Assembly: GCF_000614545.1 (NCBI RefSeq) | Contig: NZ_BAKW01000016.1 | Location: forward strand, 23,762 to 87,761 | Direction of reading: 5' to 3' | DNA length: 64,000 nucleotides | From: Asaia platycodi JCM 25414 | Lineage (GTDB): Bacteria; Pseudomonadota; Alphaproteobacteria; Acetobacterales; Acetobacteraceae | In this document: piece by piece, positions 50,104 to 59,539 of the stretch | Layout: the number at the start of each line of letters is the position of its first letter | How positions within the stretch are numbered: position 1 is the stretch's first letter | Program-made: the position numbers and the translations under genes | The notes under the pieces: generated by a model | What the model saw: the letters and a program-made list of their open reading frames with translations, nothing else | What the model was told of the DNA's origin: nothing | Database searches by the model: none

Positions 50104-50269
50104 GGTTTGAAACCGAAGCGATCACGATCCGTTTATGCCGTCTGATCAGATTTCACGTTCCTGCCACATTCAGGATCAGATGAGTGTTGCACTGTCGGCA
50201 GGGCGCGGTATTATTTTCAAACCGAAATATTATGGACTAGCTTGTCCAACAGGAAGGATCTCCTGCCTT

Positions 50270-51869
50270 ATGGCCCCGCCGCTCCTTCCCAAGCCGTCTC
50301 CCGCTACACACAGCGTTGCGTCCAGACAGATTGCAGTCATCGGTGGAGGTCCCGGAGGACTCGCTTCGGCAATGCTGCTGGCGCATGCCGGGGCCGAGGT
50401 CACGCTTTACGAGAAAAGCCCCAAGATCGGCGGGCGGTCTTCCTGTCTCGAACTGGATGGGTTCTGTTTTGACACCGGTCCTACCTTCTTTCTCTATCCT
50501 GAAATCATTCGCGAGATCTTTTCCAGATGCGGCTTCGCGTTCGACAGCATGGTCGAGCTGACGCGACTCAATCATCTCTACGATCTCGTTTTCGAAAACG
50601 GCCCTCGCCTGGCGCTGACAACCGATCCGTCTCGATTAGAGGCGGAAATCGGCAAGATTTCAGAGGCCGACGCCAGGAACGTCAGGCGTTTTCTTGACGA
50701 TAACAAAGGCAAATTTGCGCGCTTCATCGCCCCGCTTCAGCGCCCGTTCAACTCCTGGCTCGATCTGCTCAAGACGGACATGCTGAAGGCCCTTCCCGTG
50801 CTCTCTCCACTGTCGTCCATCGACAAGGATCTTTCGCGGTATTTCAAGGACCCACGCACACGCCTCGCCTTCTCTTTTCAGAGCAAATATCTGGGTATGT
50901 CGCCCTATAGATGCCCCTCTCTTTTCACGATCCTGAGCTATATGGAACATGAATTCGGGATCTATCACCCTACCGGCGGTACGGGCGCAGTCATGGCGGC
51001 GATGCAAAAGGCTGCCGAGAGCTTGGTGTGACGATCAAGCTTGGCGAGGCCGTCGAAACGATCGAGACGAGAGATGGCAAGGCGGTTGGCATCAAGACAG
51101 CCGAAGGGGTGCAACCCGTTGACGCGGTGGTAGTCAATGGCGATTTTGCCCGCACCATCCAGGGCCTGCTTCCCGACGCCTCGCGACGCAAATGGAGCAA
51201 CGCTAAGCTGGCCAGCAAGAAATATTCCTGCTCGACATTCATGATGTATCTCGGTCTGCGCGGCACCCTGCCCGAGAAAGCGCATCACACGATCTTTCTT
51301 TCGAGCGATTATGAGAACAATTTTGCCGAGATCGAAGAAGGCAAACAGATCTCGTCCCATGCCTCGCTTTACGTTCAGAATGCCTGCGTCACAGACCCTG
51401 CCTAGCGCCTGAAGGCTGTACGGCACTCTATGTGCTGATGCCTGTCGGCAATCTGCGTGAGGGGGGTCTTGACTGGAGCCAAGAGACGATAGCGAAGGCG
51501 CGACAGATCGTTTTCAAGCGTCTTGAGGATGCCGGGTTCGGCGACATCGAAAGCCGGATCATGGTCGAGAAAGTCGTAACGCCACAAGACTGGCAGGAAG
51601 AGCACGATGTCCATCGCGGCGCGGTATTCAACCTGGCGCATTCTCTGGGCCAGATGCTGCATCTCAGGCCGCATAATCGTTTCGAGGATGTCGAAGGTGT
51701 CTATCTCGCAGGTGGCGGCACTCATCCCGGCAGCGGGTTGCCGGTCATCTTCGAAGGGGCACGCATCAGCGCCGACCTTTTGATCAAGGACCTTGCAAGA
51801 AGACCGGCCACCCTACCCGAAATCCCGGCTTCCGGTATTGCCCTGATGCCTGAATGCTCGCGCGGATGA
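50270..51869 (+). pseudogene. CrtN/CrtP-family carotenoid desaturase or oxidase (two frameshifts)
   Basis: FAD-dependent phytoene-desaturase-family protein. IAVIGGGPGGLASAMLLAHAG is the FAD motif, followed by GGRSSCLELDGFCFDTGPTF. The frame breaks near 51020 (one lost C restores KAAESLGVTIKLGEAVETI) and near 51403 (one lost C restores DPALAPEGCTALYVLMPVG). The C-terminal FAD motif GVYLAGGGTHPGSGLPV is present. The restored protein has about 533 residues. Whether it desaturates the C30 backbone or oxidises its terminal methyl groups cannot be told by eye. ATG 50270 with AGGAAGGA upstream is preferred over 50135. Confidence 0.85.
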
Positions 51870-51892
51870 GCGCCGATGCGGAGAACACTGCC

Positions 51893-54211
51893 ATGACGAC
51901 TTCTTCCGCACCCACCGTGATCATCGGCGCCGGGCTGGGCGGGCTTGCCGCTGCCTGCACACTCAGCGCACGGGGCCATAAGGTTGTGGTCTGTGAGGCC
52001 AATGACTGGACGGGAGGCAAGGCCGCAGAATGGCGTCAGGATGGGTTTCGCTTCGATATGGGGCCGACCATTCTTACCCTCCCCTCCGTACTGAAACGGA
52101 TCTTCGGCGAGAGCGGATTGCGGATGGATGAGCGTCTCGATCTGCATCGTCTCGACCCGCAATGGCGGTGTTTTTTCGATAACGGTCCGCCACTCGATCT
52201 CGTCGAGGATATTGCGCTCATGGCGGCAGAGCTCGAGAAACGTCACAAGGGTGACGGCAAGGGCTACGAGGATCTTCTGGCCATGAGCGAGAAGCTGCAC
52301 GACATATCCCGACGCTTCGTTTTCTGGAAATCGGTCGGCGGCTTGCGAGACACACTTAACATTGGGGAAACAATGTCTCCTGCAACCATGCGCGACGTGC
52401 TTGCCTTGCGCATGCATGCCACGCTGGGCTCTGAAATTCGCAAGCGTATCGCCAACCCGCAAGCCGTGCAGGTTTTCGATCATTTCACGCAATATGTCGG
52501 CTCCAACCCGCTTCAGGCCCCTGCCGTATTGACGGGTATCGCCCATATGCAGGTGGATGAAGGAATCTGGTATCCGATAGGCGGGACACGCGCGGTACCG
52601 CAGGCTCTGAGAAAACTCGCAGAGGAGAATGGCGTCGAGTTCCGCACCAATTGTCGCGTAACGCGCATTCTGCACGACTCCCGCAAGGTGCGTGGCGTCG
52701 TCACGGATCAGGGCGACACCCTTGCAGCGTCGGCTGTCATCTCGAACATGGACAGCGTGCGCACGATGCGCGAACTGATCGACCGCAAGGCTGCCCCGCA
52801 GGCCTATCGCCGATTCATGAGGCAGTGGAAACATCGTGAACCCGCCTGCTCGGGAGTTGTGCTCTATCTGGGCCTCGATAGGGCTTACGACCATCTCGCG
52901 CATCATAATTTTGTCTTCTCCCGCGATGCCGAAGAAGAATTCGAGGCGATCTACAAGCACGGTCGCCCCGCACCCGACCCGACCTGTTATCTTGCCGCAC
53001 CCGCCCGCACAGAACCCGAGACGGCGCCTCCGGGTGGCGAGGCACTTTATGTTCTGGTGCATACACCCTATCTTCGCCCCGGTCAGAACTGGGCCGAGAT
53101 GTTCCCCGGTTATCGTCAGATCATTTTCGACAAGCTCAAGAAAGCGGGCGGGATGCCCGATCTCGAATCCCGCATCGTGACCGAACATCATCTGACGCCT
53201 ATGGATATTCACACGCGGTATTCGCCGCAGGCTGGCGCAATCTACGGTCTTGCCAGCCATGGGCGACTGGCTGGTGGGTTCAAACCGGCCAATCGTTCCC
53301 GCGATCTCGCTGGTCTCTATCTGGCCGGCGGCAGCGCCCATCCCGGCCCCGGCATGCCGATGGCGCTCATGTCAGGATGGATCGCCGCCGATTGCTCGAT
53401 CAGGATCGCCATAAGAGCACGAAGCCAGCCCTTGCCCGTACCGTCTGATCCGGCGCGGGCCTGTGAGCGGTCGCCATTTCTGGCGCATTGGATAGCGCGA
53501 GCGCTGCGCCATCGCGTTAAGAAGAGTTTCAACCGGATCCGGGTCAGTGGAGATTTTCCGCAGCTCCACCAGGGACAGGGTGTTATCCTCTATGCCAATC
53601 ATCCCTCCTGGTGGGACCCGGCCATCTTCTCGGTGATCCAGCAGCACTTCATGCCCGATCGGCCCGGGTTTGGCCCTATCGACGCTCAGGCAGTCAAAAA
53701 TTATCCCCTCCTTCAGAAGGCCGGGTTTCTCCCACTGGATGCAACGTCTCCGCGCTCCATCCGCCAGCTCCTGGAGGCCTCAAATACCGTCCTGCACGCC
53801 GGGGGAGCGTTCTGGGTCACCGCTCAGGGTGCATTTACCGATATGCGCGCGCGACCTTTGACCCTTCAGCCCGGCCTTGCACATATCGTGCGGCGCAACC
53901 CACAGGCTCTGGTTGTCCCTGTGGCGCTCGATTACGCTTTCGGCACCGAGAGCAGACCCGACATCGCGATACGGCTCGGGCGACCGGTACAAAACCGCTC
54001 GCAAACCAGTCAGGTCTTGATCGCAGACCTTGCCCGAGAACTCGAGACAGTCTGTGACGATCTCGCAAGGCAAGTCATCATGAAACAGGACGATGCGTTC
54101 AAGATGCTGCTTGACGGCCAGACGGGGATGGGTGGGCTCTACGGTCCCTTACAGCGTCTCGTCGCGCTGGTGAAGAAACAACGTCATGAGCCCCGCCATG
54201 CCCAGAACTGA
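51893..54211 (+). CDS. CrtN/CrtP-family oxidase fused to PlsC-like acyltransferase
   Basis: A single intact frame of about 770 residues with two enzymes. Residues 1-505 are a carotenoid desaturase/oxidase with VIIGAGLGGLAAACTLSARG, FDMGPTILTLPSV and the closing GLYLAGGSAHPGPGMPMALMS. From about 535 there is an acyltransferase with NHPSWWDP (an NHx4D motif) and further PlsC-like blocks (VTAQGAFTDMRARPL, VPVALDYAF). ATG 51893 has GCGGAG at a good distance; ATG 51866 overlaps the upstream stop and is possible. It would both oxidise the C30 backbone and esterify a sugar or acid group. No stop or frame break separates the halves. Confidence 0.88.
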   Translation: MTTSSAPTVIIGAGLGGLAAACTLSARGHKVVVCEANDWTGGKAAEWRQDGFRFDMGPTILTLPSVLKRIFGESGLRMDERLDLHRLDPQWRCFFDNGPPLDLVEDIALMAAELEKRHKGDGKGYEDLLAMSEKLHDISRRFVFWKSVGGLRDTLNIGETMSPATMRDVLALRMHATLGSEIRKRIANPQAVQVFDHFTQYVGSNPLQAPAVLTGIAHMQVDEGIWYPIGGTRAVPQALRKLAEENGVEFRTNCRVTRILHDSRKVRGVVTDQGDTLAASAVISNMDSVRTMRELIDRKAAPQAYRRFMRQWKHREPACSGVVLYLGLDRAYDHLAHHNFVFSRDAEEEFEAIYKHGRPAPDPTCYLAAPARTEPETAPPGGEALYVLVHTPYLRPGQNWAEMFPGYRQIIFDKLKKAGGMPDLESRIVTEHHLTPMDIHTRYSPQAGAIYGLASHGRLAGGFKPANRSRDLAGLYLAGGSAHPGPGMPMALMSGWIAADCSIRIAIRARSQPLPVPSDPARACERSPFLAHWIARALRHRVKKSFNRIRVSGDFPQLHQGQGVILYANHPSWWDPAIFSVIQQHFMPDRPGFGPIDAQAVKNYPLLQKAGFLPLDATSPRSIRQLLEASNTVLHAGGAFWVTAQGAFTDMRARPLTLQPGLAHIVRRNPQALVVPVALDYAFGTESRPDIAIRLGRPVQNRSQTSQVLIADLARELETVCDDLARQVIMKQDDAFKMLLDGQTGMGGLYGPLQRLVALVKKQRHEPRHAQN

Positions 54212-55307
54212 AGGCAAAGCCCGCCATCGCGCAGAGACGGCAATCACCGCTCTTGCCGTGTTACCCCTCGTACTGGGACTGTTCAACCTGCGTGCTCTAT
54301 CCCGCGCTCCACGCAAAGCGCCTCTTGGGGAAGAGGGTGTTTCCGTTCTCATCCCGGTCCGCAACGAGGCGGCTCAGATCAGAGAGGCATTGGACTCAGT
54401 TCTGGCCAATGGGCCTGAAGTGCGCGAGATCATCGTCCTTGATGACCATTCATCTGACGATACGGTTGCCATAATCCGTGAAGTCCGTGATGAGAGAGTA
54501 AGGATCGTTTCCGGCAAGGAACTGCCTCCCGGCTGGTGTGGAAAAACTCATGCCTGCGCCCAGCTTGCTGGCCATGCCCGACATGACTGGTTGCTTTTTC
54601 TCGATGCCGATGTCCGTCTCGCGCCTGATGCTGTTTCGCGCCTGATGACCCTGGTTCAGGAACAGAAGACGATCTCCCTCGTCAGCGGCGTACCGCGTCA
54701 GGAAACGCATTCGTTTTTCGAGTGGCTGCTTCTGCCATTCATCAACGTTCTGCTATTCGGTTATCTTCCTCTACCGATCGACAAGGGCCGCTCAGCGGGC
54801 CTCGCTGCAGCTTGTGGACAGCTCGTCATGGTTAGGGCGCAGGCCTATCGCGATGCCGGGGGGCATGAGGCCATCAGTTCGCGACTGCATGATGGCCTGG
54901 CGTTGGCCCGCTCACTTCGTCAGCAAGGCTTTTGCACGAAGCTGATCGATGCGACCGATCTCGCGCAGTGCCGGATGTATCGCAACGCAGGCGAGGTCTA
55001 TGCCGGGCTAATGAAGAACGCCGTCGAGGGCCTTGCGGGGCCCGTGGCTCTGCCTGTCTGGACCACGCTTCTCGCCGGGGGGCATATCCTGCCCTTCCTT
55101 CTGCGCGCCAGCCCCTTGATACGCTTCGCCCGGATGGCGAGCCTCGCCTTGAGGCTGCTCGTGGCTTTACGCTGCCGTCAGGGCCTGCTGACCGTGTTGC
55201 TTAGCCCCATTGGAACGTTTCTTCTGCTCTGGATCCAGTTTCATGCGCGTCTGCGCCACGTGACTGGCCGCCCCGTTACCTGGAAAGGACGTCTTTATGA
55301 GACATGA
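54186..55307 (+). CDS. Glycosyltransferase family 2, CrtQ-like
   Basis: Membrane-associated GT2 enzyme. A first helix (ALAVLPLVLGLFNL) is followed by VSVLIPVRNEAAQIREALDS, DDHSSDDT, the metal-binding FLDADVRLAP and a C-terminal pair of hydrophobic helices. The plan fits CrtQ of staphyloxanthin synthesis and the related hopanoid-type GT2 proteins. It overlaps the end of the fused oxidase/acyltransferase, so it is translationally coupled. Proposed role: adding a sugar to the carotenoid carboxylate before acylation. Confidence 0.85.
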   Translation: MSPAMPRTEGKARHRAETAITALAVLPLVLGLFNLRALSRAPRKAPLGEEGVSVLIPVRNEAAQIREALDSVLANGPEVREIIVLDDHSSDDTVAIIREVRDERVRIVSGKELPPGWCGKTHACAQLAGHARHDWLLFLDADVRLAPDAVSRLMTLVQEQKTISLVSGVPRQETHSFFEWLLLPFINVLLFGYLPLPIDKGRSAGLAAACGQLVMVRAQAYRDAGGHEAISSRLHDGLALARSLRQQGFCTKLIDATDLAQCRMYRNAGEVYAGLMKNAVEGLAGPVALPVWTTLLAGGHILPFLLRASPLIRFARMASLALRLLVALRCRQGLLTVLLSPIGTFLLLWIQFHARLRHVTGRPVTWKGRLYET

Positions 55308-55740
55308 GCCCGGTTTCTCTCTCCGCTTGCTGGGTGGCGCAACCCTGGCCCTCATGCTTGCACCACTGCCCGCGATTGCCGGCCCTGTGACGGCCGTCAT
55401 CGAAAACGTGCCTGACGATAGCGGCACGATCCGCGTTGCGATCTGCACAGAAGACGAGTTTCTCAAGCCAAGCTGTCGCTATCACGCGGAGACGAAAGCC
55501 GTCGCGCCGAGAGTCAGTGTTACCTTTGCAGATATTCCTGAGGGTATCTACGCGGTGCAGGCATTTCAGGACCGCAATGCCAACGCCAGGCTCGACAGAT
55601 CTTTCATTGGCATCCCCAAGGAGCCGATCGGCTTTTCACGCGATCCCAAGGTGAGCTTCGGGCCGCCGGGATTTGACGATTGCGCCGTCAAGCTCTCCCC
55701 GGCTGGTGGAGTGCTCTCCCTGACGCTCATCACCCATTAG
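55297..55740 (+). CDS. Secreted DUF2141 protein of the pigment operon
   Basis: A 147-residue protein with a clear signal peptide (LLGGATLALMLAPLPAIAG) and a DUF2141 domain: TAVIENVPDDSGTIRVAICT, then FADIPEGIYAVQAFQDRNAN and GFSRDPKVSFGPPGFDD. It begins inside the end of the glycosyltransferase gene and closes the operon. The domain has an unknown function; the coupling suggests a role in handling or placing the pigment in the envelope. Confidence 0.85.
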   Translation: MRHEPGFSLRLLGGATLALMLAPLPAIAGPVTAVIENVPDDSGTIRVAICTEDEFLKPSCRYHAETKAVAPRVSVTFADIPEGIYAVQAFQDRNANARLDRSFIGIPKEPIGFSRDPKVSFGPPGFDDCAVKLSPAGGVLSLTLITH

Positions 55741-55762
55741 AGACCATATCGTCGAGCGTTGT

Positions 55763-55815
55763 GCCGCCCACCATCGGCGGCAAAGCCCTGACCGGTACGC
55801 CTCCCCCGGGTCAGG
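55763..55815. terminator. Two weak hairpins between convergent genes
   Basis: GCCGCC and GGCGGC (55763-55781) and CCTGACC and GGTCAGG (55787-55815) can each fold between the pigment operon and the convergent receptor gene. Neither has a T run. Confidence 0.35.
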
Positions 55816-55831
55816 AAACGCGTCTTGCGGT

Positions 55832-58759
55832 TCAGAACGTCCGGTTGACCTGAAGGAAGACGTAGCGCCCGATCATGGCGCTGGAATAGATGGCATTGGC
55901 CGTGTTCGTCGCAGTATCGAAAACAAATGGCGGATTCTTGTCGAGAATGTTGTTTACACCGCCCTCGAAGTTCCACTTGTTCCAACGGTAATTGACCGTC
56001 ACGTCATGCGTGAAAATTCCAGGTGTACGCCACTGCCCGCCCGTTTTGGGCGTCAGATCCTCCGACATATCGTTCCATACCATCCCGCCCGTGTAATGGA
56101 GCATGTAGGTAAAGGTGAAGGCATTATGCTGCCACGACGCGGTCGTGTAGTTGGCGACACGAGGAATACCGTTAGGCATGCCCACCGCTGACGATCCCTG
56201 GAAGAACAGACGCCCGGCGTAGTTATACCACGATCCGCCCGGCTCATTCTGCTGAAGATAGGAAACGATTTGCTGAAGGTTGTTCGAGAGCGTCAGCGTG
56301 TTCGCATGATTGATGCGGAAGCGATAGTCGAGATCGAAGTCGATGCCCGACGTCTTGAGTCCACCCAGATTGTCGTAGAGCGTGCTGACGTAATTGATCT
56401 GCTGGTTCGAAGACCGCACGACATCGGCGCAATATTGCGGAGCTGAACCACTGTAGCAGGAATCAAGGACATATTGCGCGGAGACGGCGCTGATCGCATT
56501 CTTGATCGTGTAATGCCAGTATTCAACCGACGCTGACAGATTGGGGATCCAGCGCGGCGTGATGACCGTGCCGACGGTATAGGTACGTCCCGTCTCAGGG
56601 CGCAGATTCTTGTTGCCGCCGCTGATGGAAGGCACCTGCCCCGAGTTGGCCACCTCGAACGTGGCTGGGTTGATCCCTTGCTTCATGCAGTTGGCAACTA
56701 CAGTCGGGCTGGTCGCTCCCGAGCAGGGATCGTTTGCCGCTGCATAGCCCAGCGACTGGCCCTGGTAGAGCTCATAAACGTTAGGCTGGCGATAGGAAGT
56801 ACCGAGAGTCGCACGGAAGCGGATATCGCGGATCGGCGCCCAGTTGATGCCGACCTTCCAGTTCTGGGTATTGCCGAAGGTGTTGTAATGCGACCAGCGC
56901 CCCTGGGCGTCGACGGTCAGATCCTTGGCAAGAAATGCATCGCGCAACAGCGGCAGCTTGGCCTCGCCATAAATCTCGGTCGCGTTGAAGCCACCACCTG
57001 TATAGGACTGGGTGTTGCCCGTCGTGTCACCGTTCACGGCAAGCGGATCGGGCGCATAGCTGAGCTGCTCGCTGCGGTGTTCAAGACCGAACGCGAGACC
57101 CAGATCGCCACCATGCTGGTAAGGCATCTTGACGACTTTGTCGTTATTCACACGCAGATTGAAATCGCGGATCATGTATTGCGAATGATCGTGCTGGTTG
57201 AACTTGGCGTAGGACGCGCCCTGCTGCGACATCGGAGCGAACGGGCTTTGCAGCGTGCATCCGGCGGCAGCCTGACACACCGAAGGATCGTAGACCACGC
57301 CGCTGCTGGCATCGGTCGGATCGGTCTGTCGGATGCCGTATTCCTGCAGGATATGGCGATAATTACCCATATTATTGGTGTCATAACGTGCCTGACTTAC
57401 GCCGTAGCCCATCGAAGCATCGTAATACCAGTTATGGGTAATCAGACCGTTCATGCCACCGGTAATCTGGAGGTTATCGGTCGCATATTCCTGTCGACGG
57501 TTCCCAAGATCGGTATAGCGCTTCTGCACGATCGTATCGACGCTGAACGGGTTATAGGGCGCCCCGGCAGGAAGCGTCAGCGGATTGGAAAGCTGCGACG
57601 GATAGATCGACCCAGCAACGGGCGATGGCGCCAGTGAGGCGGCCGCCGTCTTATGCGCATATCGGACATTGGCGTAGAGATTGAAGTGGTCGCTGAACTT
57701 GTAATGCGCGTCGCCCGAGAGAACAGAGTTCTGCACATAATTCGTCAGGCTCTGGTCATTGCCGTAATTGTAGCGGTTGGCCGCCGTGTATTTCGAGAAG
57801 CTTGACCCATCGTTATTCGAAATCAGCCCGGCGCCCGGGCCGCTCAGAACGCGCGTATTGGCTGCGTAGCCCGAGCCGTATATCGGCGGCACGCCGGGAT
57901 CGTTCGAAGCCTGAACGAGGCGTGACCAGTCACGGTCTCGCTGCATCACCGGCCCCTGAGTGAGGTACTGACCCGAAAGCGTGATGTTGCCCTTGTCGTG
58001 ATCGAAGTTCCAACCCTTGTAGCCCGAGATCAGACCCGTACGTGAATCGCCCTGATCGGTAATACCGCCACGAATGGTCATGCCACCGGTGGTCAAATCA
58101 TGACGCAGCTTGATGTTGACGACGCCCGAGACGGCATCGGCGCCGTAAAGCTCCGAGCCGCCGTCTTTCAGGATTTCTACACTCGCGATCTGCTCGATCG
58201 GAATGGTATTGAGATCGACACAGGCCGCGCCTGGATCCTGCGCCACACGCTTGCCGTCGATCAGAACCAGAACGCGCTTCGAGCTCAGATTGCGGATATC
58301 CGTACAGGAAACACCGCCAAAGCCGTTCGTCTGGGTATTGGATGCGCCGGAATTTCCGATCGAGGGAAGGCGCTGCAGATAATCGCCCAGCGTTGTTGCT
58401 GCCGTCTGCTGGATCTGCTTGGCCGTGACGATCTGCACCGGATTGGCGTTCTGATTATTCGAGCTGCGCAGCATCGATCCCGTGACGACGATATTCTCGC
58501 TACCGCCATCGGTCATGGCGGTAGAAAGCACGCGCGCGCGACTGGCCGGCTTGGCCGCAGGGGCAGAGGTCGGAATGGCCGCACGGCTGCCATCGGTCGC
58601 AACCACACTCTGCTTGACAGCAGGCTTAGCAGTGCTGGCTGCGCGATGTGTCGCATGCTTATGCGTCTGGCTAGCCGCCATCGCTGCAGGAACGCCGCAC
58701 CATGACGACGTGAGAACGGTGGCACCGAGAACCCTTGCAAGGATCGAATGGCACTTCAT
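55832..58759 (-). CDS. TonB-dependent outer membrane receptor
   Basis: A large receptor of about 975 residues. A signal peptide (ILARVLGATVLTSSW...AAMA) is followed by an Ala/Lys-rich linker, a plug domain (ENIVVTGSMLRSS, LGDYLQRLPSIG, RVLVLIDGKRV, VEILKDGGSELYGADAVSGVVNI) and a beta-barrel ending in FLQVNRTF with the terminal Phe. Such receptors take up siderophores, sugars or other large nutrients; the ligand cannot be told. ATG 58759 is chosen for the signal peptide; the frame is open to 58882. It lies between the pigment and copper regions on the opposite strand. Confidence 0.9.
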   Translation of the reverse strand: MKCHSILARVLGATVLTSSWCGVPAAMAASQTHKHATHRAASTAKPAVKQSVVATDGSRAAIPTSAPAAKPASRARVLSTAMTDGGSENIVVTGSMLRSSNNQNANPVQIVTAKQIQQTAATTLGDYLQRLPSIGNSGASNTQTNGFGGVSCTDIRNLSSKRVLVLIDGKRVAQDPGAACVDLNTIPIEQIASVEILKDGGSELYGADAVSGVVNIKLRHDLTTGGMTIRGGITDQGDSRTGLISGYKGWNFDHDKGNITLSGQYLTQGPVMQRDRDWSRLVQASNDPGVPPIYGSGYAANTRVLSGPGAGLISNNDGSSFSKYTAANRYNYGNDQSLTNYVQNSVLSGDAHYKFSDHFNLYANVRYAHKTAAASLAPSPVAGSIYPSQLSNPLTLPAGAPYNPFSVDTIVQKRYTDLGNRRQEYATDNLQITGGMNGLITHNWYYDASMGYGVSQARYDTNNMGNYRHILQEYGIRQTDPTDASSGVVYDPSVCQAAAGCTLQSPFAPMSQQGASYAKFNQHDHSQYMIRDFNLRVNNDKVVKMPYQHGGDLGLAFGLEHRSEQLSYAPDPLAVNGDTTGNTQSYTGGGFNATEIYGEAKLPLLRDAFLAKDLTVDAQGRWSHYNTFGNTQNWKVGINWAPIRDIRFRATLGTSYRQPNVYELYQGQSLGYAAANDPCSGATSPTVVANCMKQGINPATFEVANSGQVPSISGGNKNLRPETGRTYTVGTVITPRWIPNLSASVEYWHYTIKNAISAVSAQYVLDSCYSGSAPQYCADVVRSSNQQINYVSTLYDNLGGLKTSGIDFDLDYRFRINHANTLTLSNNLQQIVSYLQQNEPGGSWYNYAGRLFFQGSSAVGMPNGIPRVANYTTASWQHNAFTFTYMLHYTGGMVWNDMSEDLTPKTGGQWRTPGIFTHDVTVNYRWNKWNFEGGVNNILDKNPPFVFDTATNTANAIYSSAMIGRYVFLQVNRTF

Positions 58760-59205
58760 GCAGAAAGTCACCCAAGAGAGAGATGAGGAAACAATGTTCC
58801 GATACGGTTTCGTTGCAGAAACACGCCATGATTTGCAATGAACCAGGTTACAAATTTGAAAAGAATCGCCACAATGCGACATTCATGTTGTAGAATCGCA
58901 ACAATAGTTAACGATGCTTACCAAAAATCTAGGCATAAGACAGAAATACGAAAAATCATTGCGGTCGTGTGCTTGTTTTATCCCGACCTTGATAAAGGAC
59001 TGGAAAGTGCCTCTGTCTGGCAATCGGATCTGCGCTCGAAGACGGGTGAGTGAGGGACGCCCGCGAGATGAATCCTCGGCTCGTCGCTCCGCTGGCTCCC
59101 CGAGCTGATCGGCTCGCGCTCCCATGGTTTACTCTCAGGTCCTGTTTCTTTATCGTAACATTAATGGTGACGGATCCAGAAACAGCTCTCGGTTTGCGGT
59201 GAATC
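58760..59205. other. Intergenic region upstream of the TonB-dependent receptor
   Basis: No gene supported. It contains a direct repeat, AGAATCGCCACAATG at 58862-58876 and AGAATCGCAACAATA at 58892-58906 (13 of 15 identical), with starts 30 bases apart. This is a candidate tandem regulator site for the receptor gene. Confidence 0.45.
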
Positions 59206-59499
59206 ATGAAGATCTATGCTCTGATCGGCGCCTTTGGCGTAATTGCATACGCCCTGCCAAGTATTATCGCCGTGCTGCTGCGCAGAGCCTATTGGCGTCG
59301 ATTGTTTCTCTGCAACCTTGTCACAGGATTCACCTGGGCCGGGTGGCTCGGAACGCTGTCATGGGCGCTCACGAACAAACCCTATCCGTTCGATGCGCGA
59401 ACCACCCCAAAGACGAGGCTCGCAAGCTTTGCTTTTCTTGGTTTTTTCGTGATCGAAATTGGCGCTATGATTTTGCTATTCCACGCGCACCGGTTCTAA
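59206..59499 (+). CDS. Small membrane protein, superinfection immunity (Imm_superinfect) family
   Basis: A 97-residue protein with three hydrophobic stretches. The order (ALPSIIAVLLR, then FLCNLVTGFTWAGWLGTLSWAL) matches the T4 Imm-like superinfection immunity family, which is also widespread on bacterial chromosomes with unknown role. It is convergent with the copper ATPase gene. Confidence in the family call is moderate. Confidence 0.6.
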   Translation: MKIYALIGAFGVIAYALPSIIAVLLRRAYWRRLFLCNLVTGFTWAGWLGTLSWALTNKPYPFDARTTPKTRLASFAFLGFFVIEIGAMILLFHAHRF

Positions 59500-59539
59500 C
59501 GAAGCTCAGGCAGAGAGGCATCTCGCTACATCTGGCATT

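Noticed and set aside
51722..53341. 539-residue minus-strand frame over the fused oxidase gene
   Set aside because: Antisense shadow; the plus-strand frame has clear FAD motifs.
56678..57637. 319-residue plus-strand frame inside the TonB receptor gene
   Set aside because: Antisense shadow with no start signal or motif.
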